This document shows, piece after piece, positions 5,661 to 6,379 of a stretch of DNA of 6,379 nucleotides (the first letter of the stretch is position 1; the number at the start of each line of letters is the position of its first letter). The DNA comes from Nostoc sp. CHAB 5715 (lineage in GTDB: Bacteria; Cyanobacteriota; Cyanobacteriia; Cyanobacteriales; Nostocaceae). The stretch lies in the NCBI RefSeq assembly GCF_020829685.1, contig NZ_JAIVFR010000393.1:1-6379 (forward strand), written 5' to 3'. Below the pieces are notes generated by a model. It did no database searches and had not been told where the DNA came from. It saw only the letters and a program-made list of their open reading frames with translations. A program made the translations under genes and the position numbers.

Positions 5661-5722
5661 AGTTCGCGCAGCCTCTCCTTGGGGAGAAGTTCTGATGGTC
5701 AAAGCCTCCGCTCAGACTTCTC
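5661..5722 (-). repeat. Interspersed repeat with alternative stem-loops in the cpcC-cpcD spacer
   Basis: GAGAAG (5684-5689) pairs with CTTCTC (5717-5722) and, past one bulged T, TCTGA (5691-5695) pairs with TCAGA (5712-5716). This gives an 11-bp stem with a 16-nt loop. A second stem, TCTCC/GGAGA (5674-5678/5683-5687, loop TTGG), shares bases 5684-5687, so the two cannot coexist. The adjoining ttcgcgcagcctctcc resembles a Nostoc interspersed repeat core (recalled, not searched). No U-run follows. Location after cpcC suggests a role in segmenting the cpc transcript. Confidence 0.55.
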
Positions 5723-5746
5723 TATTTGTCCTTATGATTATTGACA

Positions 5747-6379
5747 CTAAAGTGGTTTCACACTGGCTATTTTGCCACCTTGTTTTACCACTCTCTGGAA
5801 GTAAGCAGATAGTCCTTCATAGGGTATGATAACAGCTTGATTGACCCGGCGTGTGCTAGGATACCCAGCCCCAAAAACGCCTGCCACTTCAATGCGGTAG
5901 AGTCTGCCTTCTTGGCCGAAAGTTCCTGCACCACCAAAAGTACTGTTAGGGGTAACGCCTTTTTCAGGAGCAACGTAGGAAAAGCCGGAAGGGCCACCAG
6001 AGGGAGGAACAACGACAGATGCACTATTGCGACCGAGTTCGCTAGCAAGACGGGAGGACTTGCCTTTGAGTTGGGAGGTATCGCTACTGGCATAGCCGCG
6101 ATAAAGTTGGAATATCCGGCTAAATCCCACAGTTTTCTGTCCTGTTTGAGTTTCAAAGCCGCGATAGTAAGGCACAATATTTTCACCAAAGTTAGATTGA
6201 TACTCTGGCGAATCAATATAAGAATCTATGTCGGCTTCATATCCCTTGGTTTGGTATAAGTCCAAGTGATAAACCACATCAGACTCATCATAGGGGGCAC
6301 GACCCAACAAATGTTTATAGTTGAGTTCGATGACGCGAGTTTGGAAATTGTCGTAGAAAAACTTGGATTTGTATAGCTC
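5747..6379 (-). CDS. cpcC: Phycocyanin-associated rod linker CpcC, 5' end missing
   Basis: The visible 210 residues are open to the window edge and end at TAG (5747-5749). CpcC joins phycocyanin hexamers along the phycobilisome rod and tunes their absorption. The C-terminal half of the linker-polypeptide domain is present: [20 protein letters not shown] (5-24), LGRAPYD (25-31), a segment ending [20 protein letters not shown] (55-74), and [16 protein letters not shown] (85-100). A Gly/Ser/Pro-rich connector (about 123-156) leads to a CpcD domain, RLYRIEV...[16 protein letters not shown]...[10 protein letters not shown] (159-210). Family proteins are about 280-290 residues, so roughly 75 N-terminal residues are cut off. 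This domain order and the cpcD-cpcE-cpcF genes behind it identify CpcC. PecC has the same architecture but would not be followed by cpcD. Confidence 0.93.
   Translation of the reverse strand, partial: ELYKSKFFYDNFQTRVIELNYKHLLGRAPYDESDVVYHLDLYQTKGYEADIDSYIDSPEYQSNFGENIVPYYRGFETQTGQKTVGFSRIFQLYRGYASSDTSQLKGKSSRLASELGRNSASVVVPPSGGPSGFSYVAPEKGVTPNSTFGGAGTFGQEGRLYRIEVAGVFGAGYPSTRRVNQAVIIPYEGLSAYFQRVVKQGGKIASVKPL

Noticed and set aside
5625..5702. N-terminal extension of CpcD to an ATG at 5702
   Set aside because: The extra 26 residues come from the palindromic repeat spacer and have no counterpart in the CpcD domain family; the start at 5624 gives a normal N-terminus.
5785..6216. 143-codon minus-strand frame inside cpcC
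   Set aside because: It is an out-of-frame shadow of cpcC, Leu/Ala-rich by frame shift, with no independent support.
5837..6259. 140-codon open frame on the plus strand opposite cpcC
   Set aside because: It is antisense to a well-supported linker gene, has no recognisable domain and no ribosome site; cpcC motifs explain the sequence.

Overview
The window looks like chromosomal DNA from a filamentous, probably heterocyst-forming cyanobacterium (Nostocales; Nostoc/Anabaena-like). Three things point there. It carries genes for phycocyanin rod linkers and phycocyanobilin lyases. It has eight exact copies of the HIP1 octamer GCGATCGC (starting at 147, 1105, 1520, 3229, 3859, 4680, 5108 and 5298). 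It also has heptameric tandem repeats and interspersed palindromic repeats of the kind that litter Nostocales genomes. The genus cannot be fixed from sequence reading alone.

Layout. Positions 1-2209 (minus strand) hold the N-terminal 736 codons of a bifunctional proline dehydrogenase / glutamate-semialdehyde dehydrogenase (putA), cut by the window edge before its catalytic Cys. A 108-bp palindromic repeat sits in frame in the linker between its two enzyme domains. Positions 2210-2677 are a divergent intergenic region with three heptamer arrays; the first and third are near-identical in inverted orientation. Positions 2678-3328 (plus strand) encode a small HD-domain predicted phosphohydrolase. 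The convergent gap 3329-3653 is mostly filled by a 205-bp MITE-like element with 17-bp terminal inverted repeats, 9-bp target duplications and a multi-hairpin core.

From 6379 down to 3654, on the minus strand, runs the distal part of a phycocyanin (cpc) operon in the order cpcC (5' end missing) - cpcD - cpcE - cpcF. CpcC links phycocyanin hexamers into rods and CpcD caps the rod. CpcE and CpcF together form the HEAT-repeat lyase that attaches phycocyanobilin to the alpha subunit. The presence of cpcD argues for a cpc rather than a pec (phycoerythrocyanin) operon. cpcD and cpcE overlap by 26 nt. The cpcC-cpcD and cpcE-cpcF spacers carry stem-loops that could grade expression. No cpcG rod-core linker follows cpcF, unlike the cpcBACDEFG arrangement known from Anabaena.

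I found no complete new gene system. The most unusual parts are the repeats: the hairpin-rich MITE, the repeat that became protein inside PutA, and the mirrored heptamer arrays.
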